Source: Pseudocercospora fijiensis CIRAD86
Taxonomy: Eukaryota > Ascomycota > Dothideomycetes > Mycosphaerellales > Mycosphaerellaceae
Direction of reading: 5' to 3'
Assembly: GCF_000340215.1 (NCBI RefSeq)
Contig: NW_006921536.1
Span: forward strand, 3,467,918-3,531,917
Length of the DNA stretch: 64,000 nucleotides
Positions 54,858-64,000 of the stretch are shown here, piece by piece. Both the position numbers and the translations under genes were made by a program. The notes below the pieces were generated by a model. That model saw only the letters and a program-made list of their open reading frames with translations, was not told the origin of the DNA and ran no database searches. The number at the start of each line of letters is the position of its first letter. The stretch's first letter is position 1.

Positions 54858-55891
54858 ATGGAATCATGGTTTTTACCAATGCCGTGTCCTCACGTCAAAT
54901 CCCTGCCACCAGTGGCTCATCTGGATCCGTTCTTTTGGGCCCATTCAGATCAATTCGTGGCGAAGCTTGACATGGATACTTTGGAGAGCCTTCTGGAGCT
55001 CTTTGTGGAATCATTCTGGCAGGCCTCGAAAGTCCTCCTCTCCTGGAGCCTGGTTGTAAATGCAAGTGCTTCACTATCCTGGTGGCTATGGCGGGCATGG
55101 GTCATAAGATGCTGCCCAGTATGGCCTGGTTTGAGAAGGCCTACATGGGATGAGTTCGACTACTGGCTATTGGCTATCACTTTATACTCCACCATCATCA
55201 CATCGCTGTCTATCCGGTTCTCAGGACACTTAGAAGGTCTTGACTACACTCAAATCTCATGGGTGGTAACTACTATCGTTGCTGCTGTCGAATACGCTCT
55301 CCTTACTGCACTAGTACTGGATCACTGGCGGTGGCGGAACATGACATTCGAGGAAGCTTGGGGGAAGAGGCGGAGCGTGTTGAAAGGCGACGACAACAGT
55401 CTAGAGATCCAGCTCTACAAATACTACGCCTCGCTCGGCAAGAAGGACCTGGATGTCAAGACACGCTTGACCATGGCGATCGAGCGAGGACAGGAGATGT
55501 TGAGGTATATTGATCCTGATGGGCAACAAGAGAAGCTGGAGAAGACACTAGCACGGCTGGAGGATTCTCGCGATATGCCGGAACCTCATGACTGGAATCA
55601 GCGAGATCGAGCGCAAAGGCTGAGTTGGCATATCGACGATCTGGATCTGGACAAGCTGGAGCTGGAAGAAGACTATTACGATGAAGAAGATGATGATGAT
55701 GATGATGTGCTCACTGAGAGTGATTCGCACATCACGCCGAGGGATATTGCTGCTATACTGGAGGGCACAAACGAAGCCGAAGACCTGACTGACAGCCTTG
55801 GCACAAAGAGCGATGGAGTTCCACTAAGCAGACAACGAGCGAATCAGCCTCCTAAAATCAACATACTTGGTGTCATTCAGGAGGACGAATA
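54858..55891 (+). CDS. Hypothetical membrane protein with acidic C-terminus
   Basis: 344 residues from the ATG at 54858; the frame is open further upstream to 54645, but that part is low quality. Family not recognised. Three hydrophobic segments: around LLSWSLVVNASASLSWWLW, YWLLAITLYSTIITSLSIRF and WVVTTIVAAVEYALLTALVL. Then a charged, probably cytosolic domain of about 170 residues (SLEIQLYKYYASLGKKDLDV), with an Asp/Glu run (YYDEEDDDDDD) and a Thr/Ser-rich tail. It resembles small fungal three-span proteins of unknown role. The 3' ends of this gene and the next are only 23 bp apart (convergent). Confidence 0.7.
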
Positions 55892-55914
55892 GCCAGTCTG
55901 GATCAAGAGGAGAT

Positions 55915-57687
55915 CTATCGCACTATCCATTCTCCACCGTTCCCAGCTACCATTCTCACAGTCCTCCCTGCTCTTGCGCCAGTGGCTTTGCTTTCCTCCA
56001 CCGCAAAAACACCATTAATCATCACAGCTCTGATACCATTCGCAGCCTGTCTAGGCTGAGCATAAGTCGCAGTATCACGGATCTCGTCCTTATCGAACAA
56101 CACCAAATCAGCTCGATATCCTTCTTTGATCAGCCCACGATCCTTCATCCTCACAATAGCTGCCGGCCGAGAGGTCAGATGCGCCACAGCTTCCTCCAAT
56201 CCTCCCGCGAAGATCGTTTCGGCCTCAACATCATCATAAGTCGTGCTTGACGTCGAGTGATAAATATCTCGACTCTTCCCATTTGGCAAATCTCGAGCGT
56301 AATGGCCGAGATATCGTGGAAACGTACCCCAACCTCTCGGATGAGGTTTCGTGCTCGTCAAGATTCCGTCACTTCCCCCTGTGTGTCTGGGATGGCGCAT
56401 GATGCGACGGACATTTTCTTCATGGCCGCAGTGCGAAAGGATTGTGCTGTTGAAGTTGTCTTCTTTCAAGATGTCGATGTACGTGTCGAAGGGATCCCGG
56501 TTTTGCTCCTCGGCGATTTGAGCTATGGTCTTGCCAACGTATTTGGATGCGAGTTCTGGATTCTGAGTGCCGCCAATCTCGAGGATGCTCCAGTCCAAAG
56601 TGCAGCCGTGACAGCCATCCGTGCCTTCTTCCAGGGCGAGGCGCTTGATTTCTGCTCGGGTCTTGGGATCATCGAGCAGCGCGCCTGGTTTGTCTGCGGA
56701 TGATGCCCATGAAGGAAGTGTGGAGGCTAGAGTCGTCGACCCTGGAAGATACGGATATGTATCCAGGGAAATATCAACTCCTGCAGCGATGGCATCGTCG
56801 ATCATTGCGATGAGCTCGTTTGCTCTTCCGGCGTTCTCAGGATAATTCATAGTTGCATGAGTAAGATGTAGTCGAACACCGATTTGCTTTGCCAACTCGA
56901 TCATCTCTCGATATGCTTTGAGCGCGCCCTTGCCATATGAACGAGTGTGAGGACAGTAGTAGCCTCCATACTGCTTCACCACTTTACACAGTTCGGCGAT
57001 CTCTTCATCAGGTGCAAACATTCCGGGCACATATGTGAGCCCAGAGCTCATTCCTACGGCCCCGTCTTCGAGAGCTTGGACAAGAATCTTCTTCATCTGA
57101 TCCAGCTCGTCCGGCGTTGCTCGAGAAGAGTCCCATCCTTTGACCAAAATTCGAAGATTGCCCTGTGGGACGAGATAAGCTGCATTTGTTGCTATCTTCT
57201 CTCGGTCTAGCACATCAAGGTATTCTCTGACGCTTCTCCAGCGATCGAAGAAGTCTGGTGGATCTACAGGATTGCCATTCCAGCCTGAGATCTGCTCTCT
57301 GATTCGAGCGATGGATTTATCGTCTACAGGACTGTACGAGATGCCGTCTTGGCCGACGACTTCGGTCGTCACTCCCTGGGTGACTTTGGCTGTATGCTCG
57401 GGTGTGTGCAGAAGGGAGAGATCGGAATGGGCATGCATGTCGATGAAACCAGGCGATAGATGCCATGTGCCATCCTCGCAGTCGATGACTTGAATCCCAC
57501 GTTCTCGGCATTGTTCGACCGCTCCAGGTGCTAAAGGGGAATGATTGTTCCAGACACGGTGTATCCTTCCATCTCGCACTAACACGCAGCCTGTGTATCC
57601 CGGAACGTCTCCAGATCCATCAAGGATAGTGGCATTCTGAAAGACTATATCGCCTTTGGCTGCTTCCGCCAGCTCAGTAGCTGACAT
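55915..57687 (-). CDS. Amidohydrolase, N-acyl-D-amino-acid deacylase (D-aminoacylase) family
   Basis: Zinc-dependent hydrolase of N-acyl-D-amino acids or related amides. Single exon, 590 residues. Motifs: small beta domain DIVFQNATILDGSGDVPGYT, metal-binding PGFIDMHAHSDLS (H-x-H), substrate loop VTQGVTTEVVGQDG, HLTHATMNYPENAGRANEL, LSHCGHEENVRRIMRHPRH and the catalytic Asp in TGGSDGILTS. It ends with the rebuilt small domain (EGYRADLVLFDKDEI). All expected ligands are in place. Physiological substrate is unknown. Confidence 0.88.
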   Translation of the reverse strand: MSATELAEAAKGDIVFQNATILDGSGDVPGYTGCVLVRDGRIHRVWNNHSPLAPGAVEQCRERGIQVIDCEDGTWHLSPGFIDMHAHSDLSLLHTPEHTAKVTQGVTTEVVGQDGISYSPVDDKSIARIREQISGWNGNPVDPPDFFDRWRSVREYLDVLDREKIATNAAYLVPQGNLRILVKGWDSSRATPDELDQMKKILVQALEDGAVGMSSGLTYVPGMFAPDEEIAELCKVVKQYGGYYCPHTRSYGKGALKAYREMIELAKQIGVRLHLTHATMNYPENAGRANELIAMIDDAIAAGVDISLDTYPYLPGSTTLASTLPSWASSADKPGALLDDPKTRAEIKRLALEEGTDGCHGCTLDWSILEIGGTQNPELASKYVGKTIAQIAEEQNRDPFDTYIDILKEDNFNSTILSHCGHEENVRRIMRHPRHTGGSDGILTSTKPHPRGWGTFPRYLGHYARDLPNGKSRDIYHSTSSTTYDDVEAETIFAGGLEEAVAHLTSRPAAIVRMKDRGLIKEGYRADLVLFDKDEIRDTATYAQPRQAANGIRAVMINGVFAVEESKATGARAGRTVRMVAGNGGEWIVR

Positions 57688-58158
57688 TGGTACTTGTAGG
57701 AACGAGGAAGAACGATGTGTATCAGAGCATAGGCTGACTTACTACTGATTCACAGAAATTTGGCGGAATTGACCCCCAATGACCACATCTCGCTCACTGG
57801 ATGAGGAGCCGGCGGCCAGTGGTTAAAGGCAGAGCAATCCGCCGGCTTGGCCTATCGATGCCGAAGCCGGACTTGATTTTAGTCAGCGGCATGCCTAGAA
57901 AGGAAGTTACGGAAGTCATTCACATGAGAGTTGTCACTGTTCAGTTTGGGTACTAGTACTGTAAGGGATATACTGGTGCCAGTCAATGGCTATTAGATCT
58001 CCATCAGAAGTGTCCTGCCTCTGGACGCAGATCTGGAAAATGCCAAAATATTGTGCTGCAGCCGAGCTCAGACGTCCTGCTTCTACAGCTTCATTATCAA
58101 CCGAGGAGGCGTGCTGTTGGGTTGATGCCTGACTGGCGATGATGCCGGTGAGTTGAAA
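57688..58158. other. Intergenic, about 0.47 kb
   Basis: No feature was seen. Confidence 0.4.
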
Positions 58159-59489
58159 TCAAGGTGGTATAAGAATACCGTTCTCGGGAATCTCTTGCCG
58201 TGGCGTATGGACTTCGAGCTCGTCGATAGCCATCCGATCACCGGCCTCTGAGGCATCGAAATCGAACTGGCCAGGGTATTGGCTGACGAACAGGCCATCA
58301 GATTCGACCGACATGGCATCGTCGCCATCATCGACGTTGTCGTTACCACTTGCGTTGAGATCATTGTCGTTGTCGTCCTCGTCATGCTCATCGTCATCGT
58401 CATCGTCATCGTCAGCTCCAGAACCATCCGGGCCATCGTTGGTGTCGCCGGTATACTGGTCGGCAACCACACCCTCATCCTCCATGATACCAAGATCTTC
58501 CGGCTCCCAATATTTCTCCTCCTCTGGCTTAGGTTGAATGTATTTGCCGAAGAAGTGGATCACACCCCTCTTCCAAGCTAGAACGGGATCGATGGTGATG
58601 CGCCAGATCTCGGTGTGATCACCCTTCTGCGGCTTATTGACCCAGACGCGAGTGCAGTTATTGTAGAGTGTCTTGTCGAAGATCATGAGCTTCGGGGTAG
58701 ATTGCATGTATTTTCGAGCTTTGGCCCACTCTTTCTCGGTCGTCGGAGGGTGCCGGAGCCAATTTGTCAGGATGCGGACGAATGACGGAGCAAAGTCACC
58801 ATTGTGGTAGGCGTTGATATTGCCATTGCGGTTCGGGACCGGCATACCGGCGAGAATGAACTCTGTCATGCCATTCGGATTTTTCCTTCGAGAGAACTTG
58901 GGATCCCACCGTGTCTGACACCAGCAGTCCAGGAGATAGGTGAAGTCGGCGTCAGTCTCATCCAAGTCTTCAATGAACTTGTAGGCATTGACGTGCTCAT
59001 CAATACCTGGGATGATCCTGTGGTTGCTTTTAGTACATATGTCCCTTCCGTGATACGAATGAATGTGAGCGCATACCATGAGTAGAGCTGGTTCAGCCCA
59101 GTGGACTTGCCATTGAAGTAGATGTATACCAGGGTGCGGCTGTCGAACCTGAGCTTCTCACCATTCCAGAACTCAGTCCAGTCCTGCATGGTATGGCCTG
59201 GTTGGAAGTAAAGATCAAATGTCTCGGCGACCGTACATTCATCGAAGAACTGTGTCATGAGCCTGCAGCGGTGCCCATGCGCTTTGAGCTGCGCAGACGC
59301 ATTTTCTGGTACCAGTGCATTTCGATCATAGTCGATGCCGTAGAACAGGACCTTTTCGTACGTCTTGGGCATGATATAGTCATTGTCCCAGTCTGGACTA
59401 TGCTCGTCTGGTCTTCCGGTCAGCGTCTTCCCGGCACAAGTCTCTGCACAACGTACAGATCGGGCCGAAGAGTGGCTCTTGTTGCTCAT
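58159..59489 (-). CDS. Acidic hypothetical protein with a degenerate caspase-like core
   Basis: 423 residues. Exons on the minus strand are 59489-59077 and 59017-58159; the 59-nt intron gives LNQLYSWIIPGIDEHVNAYK. Not a recognised family. The core order is suggestive of a peptidase C14 (caspase) fold: strand KVLFYGIDYDRNA, then SRTLVYIYFNGKSTG where GHG is expected, and about 40 residues later DADFTYLLDCWCQTRW where the catalytic DCC/DSC lies. The His position appears lost. The tail holds a long Asp run (58389-58413 region) and ends HTPRQEIPENGILIPP. A frame at ATG 59517 (SDNGMDPNDEQQEPLFGPIC, TLCRDLC) is out of phase, so the true N-terminus is unclear. Confidence 0.62.
58389..58413 (-). repeat. 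(GAT/GAC)n encoding poly-Asp
   Basis: Perfect trinucleotide run within the acidic tail of the caspase-like gene. Confidence 0.85.
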
Positions 59490-59963
59490 CGTTGGGATCC
59501 ATGCCGTTGTCCGACATGTTGCAAGTGGCTGTTGGAGTTAACGAGATGCAAGTTGAGTGTTATGCTCCGATATTCTTGTTGGACAGTTGATGTTGAGTTC
59601 AACAAGGCAGTCCGTCCAAGAGGGAGCACTATATGTCCGTGCTGACATTTTCACATGAAATGGCAAAGCAACGGCAGTAGCGCCTAGCAAGTGAGAGATC
59701 TGACAGAAATGAAGGAAGAGCGACCCCGTCCATGGAGTCGTCACAATGAAGCTAATCGGCTCAATGAATTGAATGCTGAAGCAACGTGAGTTTAGCGATT
59801 TGCCACTGCCGTGGAGCTGTCCGTCGTCGGCTCCACAGAATTAGGCATCGAGGTGAGGTTGAGCTGCTCCAAGAAACTCACCTGTTCTATCTGCATATGT
59901 GTTCCACTTTTCCTAGCCTTCGATCTTTCCTCAACAAGATACAACAGCGACTGACGAGCTCTA
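59490..59963. promoter_or_regulatory. Divergent promoter, caspase-like gene / BTB gene 3
   Basis: 474 bp between the opposing starts. No motif was assigned. Confidence 0.4.
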
Positions 59964-60778
59964 ATGGTGGACGCGATGGCGGCAACCAACTGCAAAAAGC
60001 GCAGCTTGTATGTTCCCCGGTTTCTTACTGCGATGTAATGGCTGACATTCTTTGTAGCGACGATTTCAGCGAATCCACTGTCACCATTCTCGTCGGCAGC
60101 GACCAAGTGCCCTTTTACGTTCATCCTGGCATCCTCGCCTCAAAGTCGAAATACTTCAAAGCCATGTTCGCCGCAGCTTGGACGGGCGCGCAGGCAAAGA
60201 TTTGCGGTCTTCCCGACGATGAGACCGAACCAGATACCTTCCGCCGTTATTGCTGCTGGGTATACAAAGACGTCGTCGAGATGACGATGATCGACTCAAG
60301 CGACGCTCAAGACAAGACCGGAGGTGCACGCTTTGAGATCCTGTTCAAGCTCTACATCCTGGCCGACCAGCTCGGTGACAAAGTCCTCCGCAACATGGCG
60401 GTCGACCGAATCGCAGAGGTCGAAAAAGCGACCTCATACCGTCCAGGACATGAGCTGATCAACTTGGCGTACGAGAAGACGGCTGGCAAGAATATGCTAT
60501 GCAAGTTCTTGGTGGACGATGCGTTGTCCGGTACTGAGCCAGAGTGGTTCCGCACCGTCTTCGAAGAGCTGCCGCCAGCATTTGTCCAGGAGTTGAGCAT
60601 CGGGTGGGCGAAAGCATCATGGGACAAGTCAGTCAACCACAAGCGACCACAGGACGTTGGAAAATGCACATACCACGAGCATGGAGAGGATGCTCCGAAG
60701 GACGAGAGCTGCACAGAGGACGAGCCGAGCAAGAACCCAGCGACTATTCCCAAGACGCCATCGAAGAAGCGCCGCTGA
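59964..60778 (+). CDS. BTB/POZ-domain protein 3
   Basis: 254 residues. Exons are 59964-60007 and 60058-60778, intron 50 nt. The spliced start MVDAMAATNCKKRSFDDFSE leads straight into the BTB core: STVTILVGSDQVPFYVHPGI, LASKSKYFKAMFAAAWTGAQ, FRRYCCWVYKDVVEM. Helices LYILADQLGDKVLRNMAVDR follow. The C-terminus is charged and ends PKTPSKKRR, a likely nuclear signal. It is of the fungal BTB class but not a close copy of the two genes at 24-27 kb; the HPGILASKSKYF element is canonical here. Confidence 0.85.
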
Positions 60779-61067
60779 GTCTGCTGTATGGTCGCTGAAG
60801 GTGTGCAGTACTTTGCCTGGCGAAGCATTGGTCATGTGGCTGCAAAGCATCGATGCGAGTCTGATGTGGACCTGGTGTCAGCAAAGCAGACAAAAGTGAA
60901 AGCGTACTTAGCAGCATGAAAGATCCAACTGTGCGTGACGATCTAGTTGAAACACTTTCCAATTTTCATTCAGCAGCAACGCTTCCTATGGGCACACCTG
61001 GGCAGAAAGCATGTCCGCAACCACCGATAGACTCCTTCGCAGACTACGGATCACCACATAGGTTGCC

Positions 61068-62912
61068 TTACCGCTTGCTTCTCATCGGACGAGGTCCTAT
61101 TGGCAGTCTCGGTGGTATTCCACTCCCATCGCCGACGCTCCTGCCATCCTTCGCCGCTTGAGCAGCGAGAGCCATCTGTATCTTCTCCCTTCGTGTCCAG
61201 TGCTCCCTCGTCTTGCTAATGATCTCCTTCTCGCTGGGCACCCGAACATCTCTTCCGTTGGGGTCAACGAAGCCCCACAACATCATGGTAGTCCATTCAC
61301 GATGAAGCGAGAGTTGCCTGTTGATTGACTCGGCCATGATCAGCTCGTCAGGGCGGAGCAAAGGTCGTGGCCGGTTGACGCGAGGCGCTGTAGCAGTGAC
61401 AGGTGTGGGCACATCGTCATCGTATGTTTCGGGTCTCCATATACGCTCATATCCAGTGTCCATGAAATCGCGCATTTGCTTCTTCATGATTTTCCGTGTG
61501 CGATCCATACCATGCGGAGCGTTCCGGCGGAAGCGAAATTGATGCCGCATCCATAAGTTGAGGATGTCCATTGCACGAATGGGTCGGAAGCCTGCAGCTG
61601 GATCCGGAGACCAGCCTCGCATCACCCGCCAAAGCGATGTCAAGCTCCTTTCGGCCAGCAGTTTCTCTCGCAAATTGCATCCCAGCGCTGCACCATTCGC
61701 CCATCGATTCGGCCATACCCTCTGATTTGGATGGTTGAATCGATACAGTGCCAAAGCTGGATCGGTGAAGAACATGTCGACTTTGAGCAAGAAGTGCGTG
61801 AGGAGCTCTAGTGTCTTGTTGGAGAAATACTCTCTGCAACGCATCAATGCGAGGCGATGCGCGTTCAACGGGAGGTCGAGCATGAACCACAGCCGTTTGA
61901 TGGCATCACGCGAACCGCGAGGCGTCCGGAGGCCTTTCGTCACCAGCTGTGTCATGATATCCTTGACGACACCTTCTCGCCACACCACCATCTGAAGCCA
62001 GCGGAGGCTGGGCACGTCTCGCGAGAAAAGATTGAGCCTCTCCACGTCAGCACCAAAGACTAGTGCTTTGGCCTTCTGTCGTTTGATGGGGTCTTTGATG
62101 CATAGCGACTCGTAGCAGCGCCATGGGAAAAGCTCGTCTGCCCCTGGCGCCCAAGTGCGCATGCTGGACAAGATGAAACCTGTTGCGTTCTTGTTGAAGT
62201 AGTAGTGAAACTTCTTCGAAATCGCGTATAGTGAGATCAAAGAAGGTACGTCCAGATAGCCCACGAGCAAGATACATAGGGAGCTGTCGGCAATGAAAGC
62301 GTCAATGAGGCCGAAGCTCTTCTTTGGCCGAATCGCTGGCGCTTGTGCGGTAGGTGACTGCAGCCCGCGTAAAGCAAGCAGCGCTTGCCCAGATTCGAAT
62401 GCTGCAGAAGGCAAAGCGCTCGGAAGAGGAAAGCCACTAGACGGTGTAGGAGCGTAAGCTGATGATGGGCGAGCGCTCGTGAGGAATGGAGACAGAACGG
62501 TGGGGGTAGTGGGAGTCTCTCTAATTCGAGGGGTGCCTGAGGAGTCATATTCAATCTCAATCTTTTTTTCGGTCCTGGTACGCTTTGATGGCGGCGCATC
62601 TGGTGGTATTGGTAGACTTGTGTTGATGCGTAGTGGTGAGGGACGACCTTTGCCAAGCTTCTTCGGCGATCTGGCATGTCGCATATGCAAGTGGTGGACG
62701 TCAGGCTTGGTAAAAGTGATTCGTGGTAGCACTGAGTCGTTCGAATTGGTTGCAGTATGGCCTAGCTGAAGAGGCGCTGGCTCGGTGTTGGTGGCATTGA
62801 AGCTGATGCGAGGGTTTTCAGTCAAGGCCGGAGAGAGCTGACCAAGGTGCTCGTGCTCCGTCGCCGCCGTCAGCATACGACTGTTGTCTGATGTGGCGTT
62901 GCTATCTTGCAT
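61068..62912 (-). CDS. F-box-like hypothetical protein
   Basis: Open frame of 614 residues from ATG 62912; the same frame is open to ATG 63662 (864 residues). The N-terminal 250 residues are Ser/Thr/Pro-rich (RSPKKLGKGRPSPLRINTSL). A leucine-rich F-box-like segment follows (DAFIADSSLCILLVGYLDVP, SLISLYAISKKFHYYFNKNA), then a conserved-looking helical domain (ELFPWRCYESLCIKDPIKRQ, MRHQFRFRRNAPHGMDRTRK). It ends GDGSGIPPRLPIGPRPMRSK. It may act as an SCF adaptor (inference). The 5' end is unresolved because a second, more protein-like frame covers 62944-63654 (next entry). A 34-nt intron at 62921-62954 would join that frame to this one in phase. Confidence 0.68.
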   Translation of the reverse strand: MQDSNATSDNSRMLTAATEHEHLGQLSPALTENPRISFNATNTEPAPLQLGHTATNSNDSVLPRITFTKPDVHHLHMRHARSPKKLGKGRPSPLRINTSLPIPPDAPPSKRTRTEKKIEIEYDSSGTPRIRETPTTPTVLSPFLTSARPSSAYAPTPSSGFPLPSALPSAAFESGQALLALRGLQSPTAQAPAIRPKKSFGLIDAFIADSSLCILLVGYLDVPSLISLYAISKKFHYYFNKNATGFILSSMRTWAPGADELFPWRCYESLCIKDPIKRQKAKALVFGADVERLNLFSRDVPSLRWLQMVVWREGVVKDIMTQLVTKGLRTPRGSRDAIKRLWFMLDLPLNAHRLALMRCREYFSNKTLELLTHFLLKVDMFFTDPALALYRFNHPNQRVWPNRWANGAALGCNLREKLLAERSLTSLWRVMRGWSPDPAAGFRPIRAMDILNLWMRHQFRFRRNAPHGMDRTRKIMKKQMRDFMDTGYERIWRPETYDDDVPTPVTATAPRVNRPRPLLRPDELIMAESINRQLSLHREWTTMMLWGFVDPNGRDVRVPSEKEIISKTREHWTRREKIQMALAAQAAKDGRSVGDGSGIPPRLPIGPRPMRSKR

Positions 62913-62943
62913 CTCCACATCTTTTGTGCTCGCAGTTCCTTCT

Positions 62944-63654
62944 CTAGAGGTCACCAGGGAAGAGGCAGTGTCTCTGATCGTCATCGGCGCCGTAGAGATG
63001 CTTGTAGGTCGCATAGTCGCCGTCGCGGACCGTGTGTCCAGGGTTGCGGTGGTCTGGTATGGAGAAGTCTCGTGGTGCACGCTTGTGCGAATCGCGTCGG
63101 GTGCCATGTTCTGCTCGCAATGGCGGGTCCCAGTGTGGCTTGTTGCCAGTATATTGAGAGAAGTTCTCTTCGGGAATGAACTCGCTGAATGGTGCGGTTC
63201 TATATCGCTTGACTGGTCCCTTGAGAGCGCTGCGCCGTGGGCGAGAAGAGGATTTGGGATCGTATTCTTCGCTACTGCCGCTCGAGCCAGAGTCTCGTCG
63301 TCGATGGCGGCCTCTCGATCCTGACTCGGATTCGTCGCGCTTGATGGCTGATTTGGCGAAGGCCACGTCGTCGGTGATGGGGCGGTCAGGCTTTGTGTAG
63401 TAAGGCGCTGTCCGCTCGCTCTCGCGCTTGAGCTTTCTCTTGAGCCTCTCCGGGGTGACACCGCGTTCTCTGGCAACTTCTCGGATTGCATCTTCCTTCT
63501 GCTCCTCGTCGACTTTGGTTTTGCGTCTCCGCCGCTCTGATGCCTTGTTGCCGGGGCGGTGGAGGGCGCCGTCCCAATTCTTGTAGTGTGACGTGGCGAA
63601 GAGGTAGGTACCATAGATTGCGGCAGCAAACCAATACAATTTGCCGATTCCCAT
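62944..63654 (-). CDS. Hypothetical protein overlapping the F-box frame; possibly its 5' exon
   Basis: 236 residues from ATG 63654 to TAG 62946-62944. It starts MGIGKLYWFAAAIYGTYLFA, a single membrane-anchor-like helix, then a basic coil (ERRRRKTKVDEEQKEDAIRE, VARERGVTPERLKRKLKRES), and an Arg/Ser/Asp-rich tail. This looks more like real protein than the Ser/Thr-rich alternative frame over the same bases. It ends 32 bp before ATG 62912 of the F-box frame. Either two tightly spaced genes, or one gene joined by a 34-nt intron (62921-62954, GTGACC..AAAG). Confidence 0.55.
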   Translation of the reverse strand: MGIGKLYWFAAAIYGTYLFATSHYKNWDGALHRPGNKASERRRRKTKVDEEQKEDAIREVARERGVTPERLKRKLKRESERTAPYYTKPDRPITDDVAFAKSAIKRDESESGSRGRHRRRDSGSSGSSEEYDPKSSSRPRRSALKGPVKRYRTAPFSEFIPEENFSQYTGNKPHWDPPLRAEHGTRRDSHKRAPRDFSIPDHRNPGHTVRDGDYATYKHLYGADDDQRHCLFPGDL

Positions 63655-64000
63655 AATGGCATTCAAGAGAGAAGCCTCGTGCCGCTTCTTATTGACGCAA
63701 CAAAGGGAGATGATGGCTGGTTGTGTCAATGCTGGATGTGGTCGAGTGTTGTTCCGAGATCAGTTTGAGGCGCGGCCGAAAATACGCACGGTTGTTTGTG
63801 CTGCGGGCCGTTGGCGCCGCCTGCTTGTCACACGTGGGCTTGGCGACCGAATGATGAAGTGAAGTGAAGTCGGATGTCGGTTGATGGTGGAAGTGTTGGT
63901 TGGTCTGGATGGCTCAGCACTATGCGCTACTTGCTCAAGCCTGGTCGGTGGTGTCGCGGACGTGGATGAGTTCAGCACTGCAGAGAGGTTGGTGATGGTC
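63655..64000. other. Right-edge sequence
   Basis: Upstream region of the last gene; nothing recognisable to the window end. Confidence 0.4.

Noticed and set aside
1..64000. CRISPR arrays, operons, ribosome binding sites, rRNA
   Set aside because: None seen; the window is eukaryotic nuclear DNA with spliceosomal introns.

Overview
The window is nuclear DNA of a filamentous ascomycete, most likely a dothideomycete (inference). It has dense protein genes on both strands, canonical GT..AG introns mostly 46-65 nt long with CTAAC/CTGAC-like branch points, fungal families (Zn2Cys6 factor, BUR1, UGO1, AspB-type septin, BTB proteins) and one TpA-rich island that looks RIP-mutated. I count about 30 real protein genes. 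Exon boundaries were worked out by hand from splice motifs, reading frame and family conservation.

Layout. 1-9.2 kb is an accessory-type stretch: the 5' end of a GH92 mannosidase gene (cut by the window edge), an NmrA/EasG-like oxidoreductase, a Zn2Cys6 regulator followed by an APC permease, an orphan ORF and an SRPK-like kinase with an apparent 1-nt frameshift. 10-24 kb is mostly housekeeping: CAF1 deadenylase, two small complex I subunits (one with a 7-nt first exon), a secreted NTF2-like protein ending in RDEL, BUR1 kinase, FLX1 carrier, a T5orf172-domain protein and a secreted S28 peptidase. 24.4-27.2 kb holds a tandem BTB pair, the second broken by one in-frame stop, with an acyltransferase-3 remnant between them. 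27.8-36.8 kb holds WDR83, a septin, PWP2, ribokinase and a secreted protein.

36.8-44.1 kb is gene-poor. It holds about 3 kb of unique sequence without a recognisable gene, then a degenerate DNA transposon (39.7-42.8 kb), then a tRNA-like gene with an 88-nt insert in its anticodon arm and tandemly duplicated 3' ends. Housekeeping resumes at 44.1 kb with mitochondrial ferredoxin YAH1 head to head with UGO1, then GCN2, a membrane protein, an amidohydrolase, a caspase-like acidic protein, a third BTB protein and an F-box-like protein overlapped by another open frame at the right edge.

How the genes relate. Several are parts of general systems: translation control (GCN2, CAF1), transcription elongation (BUR1), ribosome biogenesis (PWP2), septation (septin) and mitochondrial biogenesis (YAH1, UGO1, FLX1, two complex I subunits). 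Small mitochondrial genes repeatedly sit in divergent promoters of 0.3-0.5 kb. I see no biosynthetic cluster. The points most worth a second look are the tRNA-like/RIP island, the broken BTB paralog, the frameshifted kinase, the degenerate caspase-like protein and the overlapping frames at the right edge.
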